Below, one piece after another: positions 12,247 to 25,700 of a DNA stretch of 64,000 nucleotides. The DNA is from Blastomyces gilchristii SLH14081 (lineage: Eukaryota > Ascomycota > Eurotiomycetes > Onygenales > Ajellomycetaceae): the NCBI RefSeq assembly GCF_000003855.2, contig NW_003101682.1, forward strand, positions 3,338,619 to 3,402,618, read 5' to 3'. A program made the position numbers and the translations under genes. The notes under the pieces are model-generated. The model saw only the letters and a list, made by a program, of their open reading frames with translations, did no database searches and was not told the DNA's origin. Position 1 is the stretch's first letter; every line of letters begins with the position of its first letter.

Positions 12247-15200
12247 TTAATCTCTTTCTTTTCATCAGTCAAGAGCCGCAGTATCAGATAACACAGAACT
12301 CAGAGTTCAGATCAGACAATTATAGCTGACTCATTTCACAAGATATTATTAGCTACAGCTGCAGAGTCTCTCATTGAGAATATCTTCAATTTCTTACTCA
12401 AGTTCATTATTTTCTTCTATGATCTCTGACAGCTGTCAGTCAGAAATCAGTTATAAAGAGAATGAATCAGTAGCAGCATGATAAAAACAAGCTTGTGTGA
12501 AAGACATTATAAATCTCTGATAATATGTTAAGACAGTAGTTATGACTATCTAGAACTTCTATCACTTTATACCTGATGTGACAGTAATCTAGTATATGAG
12601 ATGAACATATGATTCATATATTTTTAAGATTCAATCATACAAGATCTTCTATCTTATACTGCTCTGCAGAATCTTGTTGAATATTGATTTAATTCTCTTG
12701 ATCTTGTTTCACAGTTGTCATGAAGGCTTCTGCTCAGTCACAGATATCTTGAAACTTTGTTGCTATATTATCAGTGATCTGAATCAGACTGCAAGAGTTC
12801 AGTATGAACTGTGTAGTCTCTAGAAGATTCAACACTTTCATATAATATTCATATGTAAGAAAGAACAGGCTTATATCTGTTGAAATAATATCTTGTTCAT
12901 TGATAGTGACCTCTGTGTGTAGAAGAAGATCATGTTAATTATCTTATAAGTAATTACAGAATTTATAAAGATAATTCTTTATAGTCTGAAATATTTATTC
13001 TGATGCATCATTGATCTTGAGATGATAGACAGTTGACAGATGATATATAATCTTGAGAACTTGACAGATTCTTGTTTAGAGAGTACTCATAAATTGATGA
13101 CTCTGATTCAATACTATAGATCTCAGCAATTTATATATCTGATAGAATGAGCTCTGTAGAAAAGCTTCAGTGACTTATTTAACATTTATCTTATTACAAG
13201 GTTTTAATATTATATCTTTGCTTAATTAATTCATGATGATCAGAATGTTTCTATAATTCTTACTCTTAGATAGATTAACAGTGAAGTCAATTGCTACATC
13301 TTATCAGATTCTATCAGAGATATTAAGTGATTTCAGTAGATCTTTTCTACAGTTCTTTCATAAGATAATAAAAGAATAGTGATTGCAGTTTTGAATGAAG
13401 CATCTGATACTGTTTAATATCTCAGATTAGTAGAACTCTCAGAAGATCATTCTATACAGTTATTCACAGTCTGAATAATCAGTTATATACAAATCATGCA
13501 TCTCTTACATTATTCAGATATGTAAGAATTTAAAGTATAAGACTCAGCATTGTTCACAGAATTGTAGAGTGTTATTATTATTAATTGAATATTCTGAGAT
13601 ATCAGTTCTTATATATAGTTCTGAAGAAAATCAGAGTGCTTCTTGATATACTGCTTCAGTGAGAGTCTGAAGAAGTTCATCAGTCTGAGCTGCTGTATAT
13701 CACAGTTTATTCAGTGTAGAGAAAGTGAGAATATTAATATCAGTGTCAGTTCAGAGAGAGAATGTTCTAATCAGAGAAGTGTGTATAGTGTCATGAGTTA
13801 TTCTATCTTAATTAATCAATATCTTCAAATCTAAGAGCTGATGCTCTTAGTTCATTCAGTGCATGTCTGTCACATCAGATAGCATATCTTATTCTCATTA
13901 TAAGAGAACATCTGTCATTGAGTTCTGACTGCTGAGGCAGTAGTGTATTATAAAATGAAAGTAGCTTAGAAATTCAGATCATTGTATCTGTTATTCAGTG
14001 AGTTTACAGATGATTATAAAGTACTTGAGATTCTTATAATCTATGATTATCTTAAATTCAGAGACACTTCAGAGTTTGAAGTCTCATTCTTCTAGACAGT
14101 GTACAATTGTGAGAAGTTTCTTATTATAGATCTTATAATTGTATTCAGTGAGACTCAGTTTCTTAGACATGAAGATACATGATTGTAGAACATCTTTATT
14201 ATCATATTACAATATTACTTCTTCTATTATATAGTCAGAGAAATCAGCTTTAACAACTGTTTCACAATCAGAGTTAAATGTTATTAGTAGAGAGATATTA
14301 ATGAACATTTTCTTCATCTGTATAAATGCAGCTTTAGTGTTCACTGATCACTTGAAATACTGAGTTCTTCTTAATAAGTTCTGTAAGTGATCTTACAATA
14401 TCTGAGAAGTTTTATATAAATCACTGATAGAAGGTAGTAAATCTGATAAAGCTTTGTATATCTTTCATAGTACACAGAGCTTCTCATTCAAGAATAATGA
14501 AGACTTTCTCAGAATTCATTCAAATTCTCTTATCAGCTTCTATAATAAAACCCAGATATTTAATACTCTTAACTTTAAAATCACACTTATTAATATCTAT
14601 TGATAGTTCTGCTTCTTGTAGTTATTGTAATATCTTCTGTACATATTCTTAATATTCTTTCCTGAACTCATCAGTGAAGATGAGAATGTCACTGAGATAT
14701 ACAGATATAAATTCATTAAGAAAATCTCAGAGTGCTCAGTTAATATACTTCTGAAATATACTGAGAGTATTAGTCAGTCTGAAGAGAGTAACTACTCATT
14801 CAAAAAGATTATATTATGTTTAAAATGCTGTAAGTCACTTATCTTCTTCAGTGATACAGATCTTATGAAATGCAGTAATAATATCTAGTTTTATAAACTA
14901 TTAAGCTTATTCAATACAAGCTAGAGTTTCATTAATAAGAGATAATAGATAGTGATCTTTCTTTGTTATTTTGTTCAGTTCTCAACAGTCTACACAGAAT
15001 TGAAGTTCTTCATCTAGTTTCTTTGCAAAGAGAATAGAGGCTGTGATGAAAGAATTACTAATATATATAAATTCTTTATTCAATAGATCATTGAGTGTCT
15101 TTTGAAGAAGAAGAAGTTCATCTCAGAACATGTTATAAAGAAGATCTCATAACAGTTTGAAATTCTTATTATTCTTCTTCTCTCACTTAATACTGTAATT

Positions 15201-17320
15201 CACTTTCAAATCTTATAAGAGAGATATATTTATAATATTATCTTGTTGAAAGATATCTATATATTCATGATATTATTGAGAGAGTTTTATACAAGAATCT
15301 GTTATTGTAACAGAGAATAACTTTTCTAGAGTCTTTTTAATATTAATCAGACTGATGAAATAGATTATTACATAATTCTGCTATCAGTGACTTCTTTTTC
15401 AGAGCATTTTATACATGTTAACAGAGATCTGTGTCAGATTCATGATCTTGTAAATGTTATCTTTATGAATTCTATCATTGTTAGAGAATATCAAGCTTCT
15501 GTTTTAAGTATTTAATAAGATGCCTTGTTCAGACAGCTAGACAAGTTCTAACATAAGATTATAATCAAGATTGTCAACTTTATATATATAGATATCTTCA
15601 CATTGATGTTCTCTCACATCTATAATTGACTTCATCATATAACAGATATAAATGTTTTTTAAGTCATTAGATTCTGTAAGAAGTTGAGATTGTAATAAGA
15701 GAATACACTAAAGGTTGTAATATCTTACAACTGAAGATTTAATCATTGTATAATGACATAGACTGCTGTCTATCATAGCTTTCATATTATACATGTTATT
15801 GATCACAGTAGATACAAGAATTACATTCATTATCATTTTCTCTTCAAATTATTATTATCTGATCTCTTCAAGCTTCTGTTTATGAATTTGAATACAAGTT
15901 AATCTTTTCTCTGTTTCATCAGAGTATTCTTATAGTTATCTTCTGAATCTTTCTTTACTGCAATATGATTGATATGAATAGACACTGATTCATTCTTTAA
16001 GTGAGAAGATACATAGACTAATCAGCAGTTGAAAGCAATGTGTTCTGATTAATTACAGTTAATGCACACTTCTCATTAACATCAGTCAGTGACTTCTTCA
16101 GAAGTGATTCCAGGAACTTGAAAGTCTGTTCAGATAACAGAGACTCTTGCTTATATATAGATATTTAAGTCTACTCAATTCATGATATCTGCATCATTGT
16201 TATGCTTTAATACAGGTGTATAAGTGACTGGGTTATTTCTCAGTGCAGATGTATAAGTATAACATCTTCTATCACTGTTCTGTATACTCTTGAGCTTGAT
16301 AAGATGATTATTCAATGTTTGAAGTTACACATAGAAATCTTTATAACTCTGGTCTTTATCTATGCTTACAAGAGTCTGTAAGAGTTTGAAAGATAATGTC
16401 TTCTTAAGTATACTAATCTTTATTTGATTCTCTCAAGATTGATCATCTGCTTCTAGAATCTTGATATCAAAGTCAGAAATGAATATTATAAGAGAAGTGT
16501 TTCTCTATTAAATGCTCTGTAATCAATTTAACACTTTTTATTATATAACAGTGTCTCAGAACAGAATATTAAGATACTTAATAATATTATCAGATATTTA
16601 TAATACTGATTCATATGCTTTTATTCATGAATAAAACTTCTATTTCATGCAATTCTTTAATTATTCATTAATATATTAATCTTGATTAGTTAATGAACTG
16701 ATGATATCTTTATCTATACTCAGTTTTGCAAGCATTTTCATACTTTATAATGAGTAGAGAGTGAGATCAGAAGTATTGAAATATATAGAAGTATTTAAGT
16801 ATTCTTTCAGCACTTTTGTATTTAATTCTGTAAATGTTGAAATTGTATAAGTTTCTTATTGAGTTAATTGTTGAATTTTCTTATATTAAAGTTATTAAGT
16901 TACATGCATATCAGCTATCTGTTACTGTTATAATTTCAATATTACTCAGAGTCACTGTGATATTACTTCTATACTTATGTTCAAGAGTTCTCTCATATTA
17001 TTATTACACATGATTATATTGTTTATCAGATGTAGAATATCTGTGATATCTGAAGAAGTGTAATTGTATGAATATCTCATATGTCTGAAGTGTCAGAACT
17101 CTCAGGTCTTTTGCTGATATTCTCTTATAAGATCTTATTACAGGGTCAGAGTGACTGATAAGCAAGCTTCTATTTAAGAACTCAGTGTCTGCTTAACTGT
17201 GTTTCTCTTTTCTACATGTTGTTACATGTTCAGATATCTTCTCAATGAATAATTATTTCTAATGAGAAGATGATATGTGAATAATCATTTCTAATAAGAA
17301 GATGATGAACATTTTTCTAG
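12247..17320 (-). pseudogene. Gypsy-1 copy B gag-pol remnant
   Basis: Decayed polyprotein on the minus strand. The gag zinc knuckle at 16025-16066 keeps all four CCHC ligands. The protease active site at 15772-15780 reads D-S-S rather than D-S-G. The RT active site near 14690-14710 reads Y-L-S-D rather than Y-L-D-D. RNase H, integrase and chromodomain regions follow to the left in the same order as in copy C and can be followed by comparison with it. Stops occur throughout. Confidence 0.85.
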
Positions 17321-17596
17321 TGTAAGAGACCTATGCTGAATAGATTGATATAATATATAGGTCTTATATAACAAAGAGAAAAACATTAAAGAAGAAAAAG
17401 AAAGAGAAAGTGCGAGAGTCAGCAATTGAAGTAAATATTTATACATGTATGTGGTGGCATACGCGGTGGAGCTTCGGGGCGGGAGAATTTGTACGCGTTC
17501 GTGGCGGCTGAGGATCGGCGATTGAGAATGAAGCGGTAGGAATCTGTGGAGTGTAACGGAATAGTCTATATGATTGATCGGGCGCAGCCCGCCACA
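17321..17596 (-). repeat. Gypsy-1 copy B, 5' LTR with CpG-rich U3
   Basis: A 276-bp LTR, tgtaagagacc to cgccaca. It contains about 16 CpGs, nearly all in the U3 half (about 17455-17596), against two in the partner LTR of the same element. Confidence 0.92.
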
Positions 17597-19520
17597 ATAT
17601 TTAACAATTTTCTTGATTTATTAAGAGATTATACAGCATTTTTAACTCATCTCTTTTCAATATATAAAGATGCTTTGATTATAAAACTTATTCAGTCAGT
17701 CAAGATAAAGTAGTTAAAATCTATAGATATTTTTGAACGGGTGTAACTAACTTTATTCTGTTTCTGAAAAATTTTATATTCAAATAAATCTACTCTTTAT
17801 TATTATTTATACTCATTTCAAAGCTGAAGTCTCTGAGAAGACTTATCACTGTATTTAGTCTGATCTTACTATTGAAACTGAAATTCTATGACTGCTGTCA
17901 ATTCAAAATATTATCTTCTTAAGTCAGTGATTTCTCAGAGCTTTATATTTTAAAGTCTTGCTCTATTTTATACTATTATATAATACTGAGATTATTCAGT
18001 TAGTAATCTTAAGTATTTAGAAGATATTGATTCTATTATATAACAGCTTAGTTTCTCACAGTATCTTTCAGCTTATTGAAGATATATATATTAAAGTATT
18101 TATTCTTAATATCTGAAATGAAATCAACTCTTAAATCTCTTAGCTGACTGAAGATATTAAATTCTGTATTATATATCATCTTCTCTGAGAATGTGAATTA
18201 TTTATTTAAATATACTATACTGTTAAGTATGATAATATTAAACTTTTTAAGTACTTTATTTTATCTCTGATTATCTTCTTTCTTAATACTGATCAATATA
18301 ATTTTGTTACTGAGATATTTTATTATTTTTAAATACTTTAATCTGTTAAAATCTCTTTTCTGTATTGAGTGATTATGATTACAGATCTTATTAACTGATC
18401 TGAAAAACTCAGCTTCTTTAAAGCAATTGATCTAGATATGAAACATCTTAATAATAGCTCTAAGCTGAAAATGAAACGCTATAAAAATTCAATAAAGAAT
18501 ATCTATCTTATATTTAATCAAGTCTGTCTGTTAAATACATGAGTTCATTAGCTATAGTAGATTTTAGAGTCTATCTTTGAACATTCACTTACTGACAAAT
18601 ATACAAGTGCTGTTACTAAGCTTAAGATATTCTCTACTATTAGAAGTGTGTTGAAGAATAATTATATCTCATCTTAAGATTTACTTTTACTATCAAAGAA
18701 ATATATGTTTAACTTCTTGAATATACTTTTAATTAGAGTGAAAAGTCTGAAGAAGAAGATTAAGTACTTTAATCAAGTATGAATTCAGTAGCAGTTAATT
18801 GCAATGAACTTGAATTTAAATAATATAATTATTAATACTGAAGTTGAGTCTTATTCTGAGAAATTCAATAATAATGTAGAGTAAGATTCTATTTTTATTG
18901 AAAATATACTATCTTTATCTACTGTAAATACTCTATCTGATACTTTGAAAATAATTCTGAAGAAGAATAACTAAAATTAATAAATATACTGAAGCTTTAC
19001 TTACTTCATCTTTATTTAATATATAATATTACATTTTCACTGATAAATATATTAATAATAGAACTTCTGCATTGTTCTGTCAACTTATAAGTTAATTAAA
19101 TATCAAGATTTAAAATAAACATGACTAATATCTGATAAATTTTATTTTTGAGATATTATTTTTCAATATTAACTAATTTACATTTATAACTGATACTTAT
19201 AAAGAATACTTATATAGAATCTCTAATACATTCATCTGTATAAATTACTTATTTATTAGAGTTCTACTTAAAATCTTCTTTACAAAGTAGATCAGTATAA
19301 ATAAAATAAGAATCTAAACTGTCAGAGCACTGCTTCTCAGTAAAGAAGAAGATAGCCTCTTTGACAGCAATCAATATAGCTGTATTAATGAGAATGTACT
19401 GAGATTCTTGAGCTTGTATTTGAAGATACTACACTCATTCTTGTATGCAATAACTCAGCAGTAAGAATAAGAATTCTCATACTTAACTATCTGAATTCTC
19501 TTCTTCTCAGAGTATACTCA

Positions 19521-20799
19521 ATATTTCTTATTATTCTCTTAATAGACAGTATATCTATTCTTTCTCAACAGCTGCTCACTCAGCTTTATCTCTATTATCT
19601 GATTAATATGATCTTACACTCTCTGCTTCTGCAGAGAGAAGCACTGAAACTTCTTATGAAAAATCAATTATTATTTCTCTGATTTCTGAGACTGATAGAA
19701 TAATGAGCTCTTACTTATTATTCAATTTCAATCTTATCTTAACTGGCTTGTCAGCTATGTCTACTCTCAACAGACATGGCTGACAGACAGAGTGTTGAGA
19801 GAGAGAGAGACATTATATAATGTTATTGATAATAATAGCAGCAGTGAGAGAGAGAGAGTACTCAACACAGAGAACAGCTGAGAGAGTAAGAGATATTAGC
19901 TCATCAGCACAGAGAGCAGAGAGAGCAGAGAGAATCATAATAACTCTGAGAAGAAGAAGAAAAAGCTAATATAATATGTTAGTGATTGATTCTTTCTCTA
20001 TCATATATATCTCATTTATATTCATATTACTTACTTGATTAATTTCAACAGAACTTCTTCCTCTGCAAAGAACAGAGAAGAGAAGAAGCCTGAGAAAGAG
20101 AGAGAGAAACAAGAGTAAGAACTGCTGTGTAAAAATATTAGCTTCTTATTATCTTATTATATTATGCTTATTTAGAGAAAGCTTTTCATATCTATCAGAA
20201 CAAGTTCAGCTCATCATCTTCATTCTCTAAAGAAGAAGAAGAAGTCTCAGACACTTTCTCACCCTTATTCTTACAGACGAGGGCGACAGTGAGGATGAGA
20301 ACAGAGAGACAAGAGTGAGCACAGATACAGGCATGAAGAGAAGAGCTAATTATCAGAGTTAGTATTTCATTTCATTCTCATTATACTTTTCATGCTGAAT
20401 AGATATATACAGTGAGTGATGAACTGTGTCAGAGCAGAGTTATTCATATGAAATAGCTGCAGCAGCAGCAAGTATGTTCTTTTCACTGATAAAAAAGCAG
20501 AGTGAGTGCATCTGCATCAATGTTGCAGAGAAGAGAAACACTATATTGATTTTTTTAAATCATGAAGAAGAAGAAAAGAAGAAGAGAAAGAAAGAAAAAA
20601 AAGATTTAAAAATGTCAGTATAGTGTTATTTATTTCTTCTTCAATATAGTAAATTTATCTTCTCACTCATTAACCAATTTAATAGGCTCAGAAGTTCACA
20701 CAACTTCAAAGAAATTCACAGATGTTTATAAAAGATCAGTGAAGTTAAAAAAAGATTAAAGATATATATGAATATGAAGATTACTACTTCTTACAAAAA
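19521..20799. other. AT-rich stretch with no recognised gene
   Basis: I recognise no coding region here. Contents are a 14-bp inverted repeat, tgtcagctatgtct at 19749-19762 and agacatggctgaca at 19772-19785 around a 9-base loop with one G-T pair, and a run of GA-rich repeats (19790-19960). A short less-mutated patch near 20262-20300 keeps CG and GG. The stop-free stretch at 20426-20623 ends in Glu/Lys-rich low-complexity sequence and has no support as a gene. Confidence 0.5.
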
Positions 20800-20983
20800 A
20801 TCTCATCATCTTGCAGTATTATTTCTCTCAAAGATCTCATCACCTTGCAGCATTATTTCCCTCAAAGATCTTATTGTCTTGCAGCATCATTTCTCTTGAA
20901 GATCTCATCACCTTGCAGTATTATTTCCCTTGAAGATCTCATTATCTTGCAGTATCATTTCCCTTGCAGATCTCATCATCTTG
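20800..20983. repeat. 34-bp minisatellite, 5.4 copies
   Basis: Five units of exactly 34 bp start at 20800, 20834, 20868, 20902 and 20936, with a partial sixth at 20970. Units begin atctcatca and contain ttgcag followed by ttattt or tcattt. They differ mainly by C/T and G/A changes. A lone related piece lies near 21547-21566. The units are contiguous with no unique spacers. Confidence 0.9.
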
Positions 20984-22329
20984 TGACTGTACAATGATCA
21001 GCATTTTCTCATTCTCATTCTTCACTAGCAATAAGAAGCTTTTCATACTCTTTAAGCTATGTGCTGTTTTTCTCAATGTCATTGATCTAGAAGTTCACAG
21101 AACTTTGAAGAAGTTCACAGATATTTGCATGAGATTTCATTGACTCAGAAGTTTACAGAACTTTGAAGATTATAATGACTTGAATAGCTGATATCTTTAT
21201 TCATTTGTGAGCTATGATTATTATCTCAACTCAGGTGTCACTTCTTAATACTTGTTTTACTGTCAGAGATGAAGAGTATGACAATTATAAAATTTAATAA
21301 TGCTTTTTTAATTGATTCTACATCATCTGTGAATTCTATATTTCTTTCCTTATTTAATACAGTTACACTTGAACTGCTTTCAGACTGCAGTCTTGAGCGT
21401 GTGAACTGCTAGAGCAAGATGCTATTTGAAGCTTATTAAGCTTAGAAGAAAATCTTTGACAGTTGTTAAGTCAGTTATATAAGCTATATTCACTTTTTGA
21501 AGTGAAGTTCATATCTTTAAGATATCAAGATTCAAGTGAGAAAACAATCTCATCATTCTGCAGTATCTGAGTTCACATTATAATTATCTTCAAAAGATGG
21601 TTCTGAGTTAGAAAGAAGCTGAGCTTTGATAATCATCATAGACTCAGAAATATTTAAGTCATAGTCATTGAGAACTTTATCAGTTGTGTAAGCAAGATTG
21701 ATTTTTGACTCTTCAACTGCTTTGTAACATTCAATCAGATATATAACAGCAAATTTGATCATTAACACAGTTTACAGCTTATTAAGCTTAAAAGAAAATC
21801 TTTGATGATCACATAGCAGAATTGAAAGAATAGTATCTCATTAATCATTTAAAATAAAGAAAAAAAGAAAAAGGAAAAGAAAGAAGATATTAAGAGAAAA
21901 AAAAAATAAAAACAAAAATAAAAGTAAAAGTAAAAGTAAAAACAGTAACAGTGACAGTAACAGAATATAAAACTACTTCTCAATAATTCTCTCATCAATC
22001 TTACAGTCAACAGAATCTGCCAGGCATAAAGAAAAACTCATTAATAACTTCTCATCAAAAAAATGACTTGTATTATACAAGTTCACATTGCGATTCACAC
22101 TGATAACAATCTGAGAACCTTCTTCAACAGATGATTTCAGTGTATAACTATAATAGAATCTGATCAATCAGTTATTTATTATCAGTATACTCTGTAACTT
22201 CTTCTTAATATAGCAATAATTATTATCATCTTCTTGCTTATAACACATCATCTTCTGTGATCTTCTAATATAATATTTCATAATGTAATAAGACTCTCTG
22301 AGAATCTATAATAATATCTGTTAACATCT
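20984..22329. other. AT-rich stretch with no recognised gene
   Basis: No domain is recognised. The segment holds repeated short phrases about gaagttcacagaac near 20690-20750 and 21090-21170, a minus-strand stop-free stretch at 21553-21768 (71 residues, no known motif, probably chance), and a purine-rich low-complexity run at 21850-21965 made of aaaagt-type units. It ends at the tail of LINE copy 1. Confidence 0.45.
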
Positions 22330-22703
22330 AATTATTATTATTATTATTCTTCAATTATAGATGTATGCAGTCAGAGACTATAACATCTACCTGAGAACCT
22401 TTAGATCTCAGGGTTTTTCCTATATCTATAGAGTCAACTATTATACATTTATCAATTTCAGATATGCAAAATCAGAAAATTCCAGCTTAGAATACAAAAA
22501 CTGTTTACAAATTGCAGTATTTCAACACCTTCTGATACTTTGAAACCATTTGAAAATATCATGACAAAGGAAAAGAGAACATAGTCTTAAAGATAGACAC
22601 ATTAAATAGATAGATAGAAAAGAACAGAAAGAAACAAGTACAGTAAAGAGAGACTATAACAAAATAAAATTATTAAAAGATAGTATATAGCTGTTTTAAC
22701 AGA

Positions 22704-25700
22704 TTATATCTAATCAATTTCCACCTCTTCATATTCAGATACTTCTGAATGCAGTCATTTTATTATAGCTGCTTGAGCTTCTGATAGAAAGTCTATTAAG
22801 TATTTAATTCCTGTCTCAGTTGAGAATAAGAACCTCATATTTAATTGATTTAAATCATACTTCTTCTTTAATCTGACTCTGAGACTATTGTATAATGCAT
22901 AATATATTACAATATAGTCAGAATTTTCATTTGCATTGCAGAATGAGCACTCTGATGAATTAAATCTATCATCAAATCTTTGTATATAGGATTTGAAATA
23001 ATTATGTCCTAGTTTTAGCTGAATTATAGATGAGAATATTTTCTTTTTACATTTAATTGAACAAGATTTTCACTTTGATTTTATCTCAAATCTTGAATAA
23101 TGTATGCTCTTCTTTTATTTCTGTCCACTTTTATTTCATTTATTTAAACAAGATTCTTTTATCTTTCTCTTTATGAAAGATCAGAACACTGTTTTTTGAA
23201 TAGATCTGCTTAATTCTGAAGCTTTTTTTACAGCTGAATCAGCCAATTCATTGTCATGAATATTCATATGAGCAGGAACTCAATGCAGATGAATTATCAG
23301 TTTTGATATTCTTCTTTTTTGAATTTTCAAAATAGAGTTTAAAATCAGTTCAAGATTAATTTGATTATTATGAATCTGACTATTTCTAAGTCTTTTTAAA
23401 GCAGCTTGACTATCAGAGAATATTCATGTCTCTTTTGAACTATTTCCTCTTTTATGAGATTTTATTTCAATGAGTTTGAAAGCTTTCACTATTGTAAATA
23501 GTTCAGCATCAAAGACTTCAGATTCACAGCCTAAATTTCAGAAATCTGAGATAAAATTGATATTATCTTCAGTATAAGCAATGTCTGTGTTTAATCTATT
23601 CAAATTCTCATTTTTTAAATCATCTGAGTAAATCAGAATAGAGTCTTTTATATTGATTGTAGAGATCTTCTTCAAATACTGTTCATATTCTCTCTCTTTA
23701 GACAGTTCACTTATTTATAAGTCTATAAGAGATTTCAGCTTTTCTCTTCAGAGAGATATCTTCTCATGATCAATTTTCTCAACATTTAATAAAGAAAATT
23801 GATTCTTAATAAGTCAACATAGTCTATACAGTTGAGAGAGCATTTTCTTTAAAGCATTATTCTCATTTTAATCAAGAAATCTATTTCAATCCAGTTCATT
23901 TCCTGAGTTAACTGATGAAAATGAAGAAGAGACTCTTTCTCTGATTATATAATTTGAGCTCATCTTCATGACTCTCAGAGCATAGTTTATACAGGCCTTT
24001 TTAAATTGAATAGTAGAAGATGGAATTGAAGCTTCAATTTTCATTGCTTTAATAGAAGATGATTTGAATGCTCTCAGAATTCTTCTCAAAGCTCTGTTTT
24101 ATAGACTTTGAAACAGTTCAGTAAAGTTATCTTAATTATTCTATCAAACTTGAACTTCATAATCAGCTACTGAGATAATACAGACTATGTATAATTGTCT
24201 CATAGTCTGAAAGAATAGACCTCTCTCAGTATTTGATAGTCTGATTATACTATTCAGTAGTCTCTCTGCATCGATGATTCTTTGTTGAATATAATATTTA
24301 AAATTCAACTTGAAGTTTAATCATACTTCTAGTCATTTAACATTCAAACTGGGTTTAATATCTTTATTCAAAGAAGTTAGACTTAGTTCTTTCTCATTAA
24401 ATCTGAGAAAAAAGTGAATTAAATCAGTTTTATTCATATTAAATTGAATTAGACTGATATCAGCTCTAATGAAGATTTTCTTTACTGCTTTCTCAATCAC
24501 TTCTAAATTCTCTTTAATTATCTTTAAACTGTAGAGTAGATTAATATCATCTACATAGCTTGAAGATCTCACTATTTTCATCTCTCTAATCTTGAATAGA
24601 TATGCAGTGTATATTGCAAATAAAACAGATAAGATTGAAGATTCTTATGATACTTCTATTTTTATCTCAGTTTTATCTTGTTTTCTTTTATCAAAGAATA
24701 GTTGTATAATTCTTTTAGATATAAAACAATTAACTGATTTTATTAGAGAAAGTGACAGTTTTAACATCTTCAAAGTTTCAATCATCTTAGACTTTGAAAC
24801 ATGATTAAATGCATCTTTTATATCAATAAAAACTGCAGTTGAGACCAGGTCCTTCATGCCTTTGCTACTTAAATATTATGAATAACTGAAAGAACAGTGT
24901 CAATTGCAGAACATTGTTTTCTATCTCTCATTTATTCATTAAATAGAAGAGAATCACTAATAGAGCTTATAAAAGATAATCTAGTAGCTATTATCTTTTC
25001 TAGAATTTTTCTTAAACAGTTCAACAGAGATATTACTCTATATAACTTAGAAATTAAAGCTTTTCTATTAGGTTTTACAAGAATTACTTCAGTAGCTTCT
25101 CTTCAGCATTCAGAATGATAATCATTTTTTAAGAGATTGAAAAAGAGCTCAAAATATTCATTCTTCAAGTAGAAATATATATTTTGAATAATCAAGTGAT
25201 TAATTGAATCAGGCTCTGCAGCAGTTTTAATTGAACTTGAGAATGTTACTGACTCTAGTTCATCACATATAAACTCAGATCATTCTCAGTTATTTTTATC
25301 AATATATTCATGAAATGACATATTCTTCTCTTCTAAATATGATGAGTTTTGAAAGAGAATTCTCATAAAAGCTTGACATTTTTTCTCAAAAGAGTTTGCT
25401 GTATACAATTCATTCTGAAATTCATATTCTAAGATTGAAAGCTTTGCTACACTTCTTATTTTAGTATAGTTAAAGACTTTAAAAACTTCTTTTTCTTATA
25501 CTTCTTTAAGAAATTTGTTTCAGTAATCTGTTTTGACTCTTTTAGTATCTGAAAAATATTCATTTTGAATAGCTTTGAACTCTTTATCAGATATTAAGTT
25601 ATTCTTTCAATCTCTCTTAGCAGTGACTAATTACTTTCTTTTAGAAGTGATATTCTCATTTCATCAAGATTTGAAATACTCAGAAGACTTTTTCTTTGAA

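Larger units (their letters stand above)
11942..17596 (-). mobile_element. Gypsy-1 copy B, complete but decayed
   Basis: A full-length copy of 5655 bp on the minus strand, with LTRs at 11942-12246 and 17321-17596 and the 5-bp duplication atatt (11937-11941 and 17597-17601). Gene order and sequence match copies A and C. It is inserted in the DUF6589-like gene, so it is younger than that gene's arrival. Confidence 0.93.
10114..19520 (+). pseudogene. DUF6589-like gene, decayed and split by Gypsy-1 copy B
   Basis: Reading across the gypsy insertion (10114-11941 joined to 17602-19520) gives one long decayed plus-strand reading frame. A V-Y-D-N-M-N-F-K motif near 11517-11540 and a Thr-rich segment follow, then L-P/S-V near a T-H-F-Q-Q-L stretch, then a downstream block near 18440-18660 with K-R-Y-K-N-S and F-N-Q. 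From memory this pattern resembles proteins with the DUF6589 domain, which are multicopy in fungi and often lie among transposons; their biochemical role is not known to me. The last recognisable part is a Leu-rich stretch near 19400-19470. Stops are frequent. I did not identify terminal repeats, so whether it was itself mobile is open. The join is exact because the 5-bp duplication atatt is shared by both sides. Confidence 0.55.

Noticed and set aside
20426..20623. A 65-codon frame with an Ala run and a Lys/Glu-rich end
   Set aside because: It is low-complexity coding from a purine-rich tract, with no homology I recognise and no supporting context.
20800..20983. A CRISPR-like array
   Set aside because: The 34-bp units are contiguous with no unique spacers, and the context is a eukaryotic transposon nest.
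22361..22543. A 60-codon frame repeated near 59428-59610 and 63360
   Set aside because: It is antisense to the conserved LINE 3' UTR and recurs only because the LINE does.
24592..25118. Plus-strand stop-free frames of 70-73 codons
   Set aside because: They are antisense to the LINE RT domain, and equivalents occur antisense in LINE copy 2, as expected for shadow frames.
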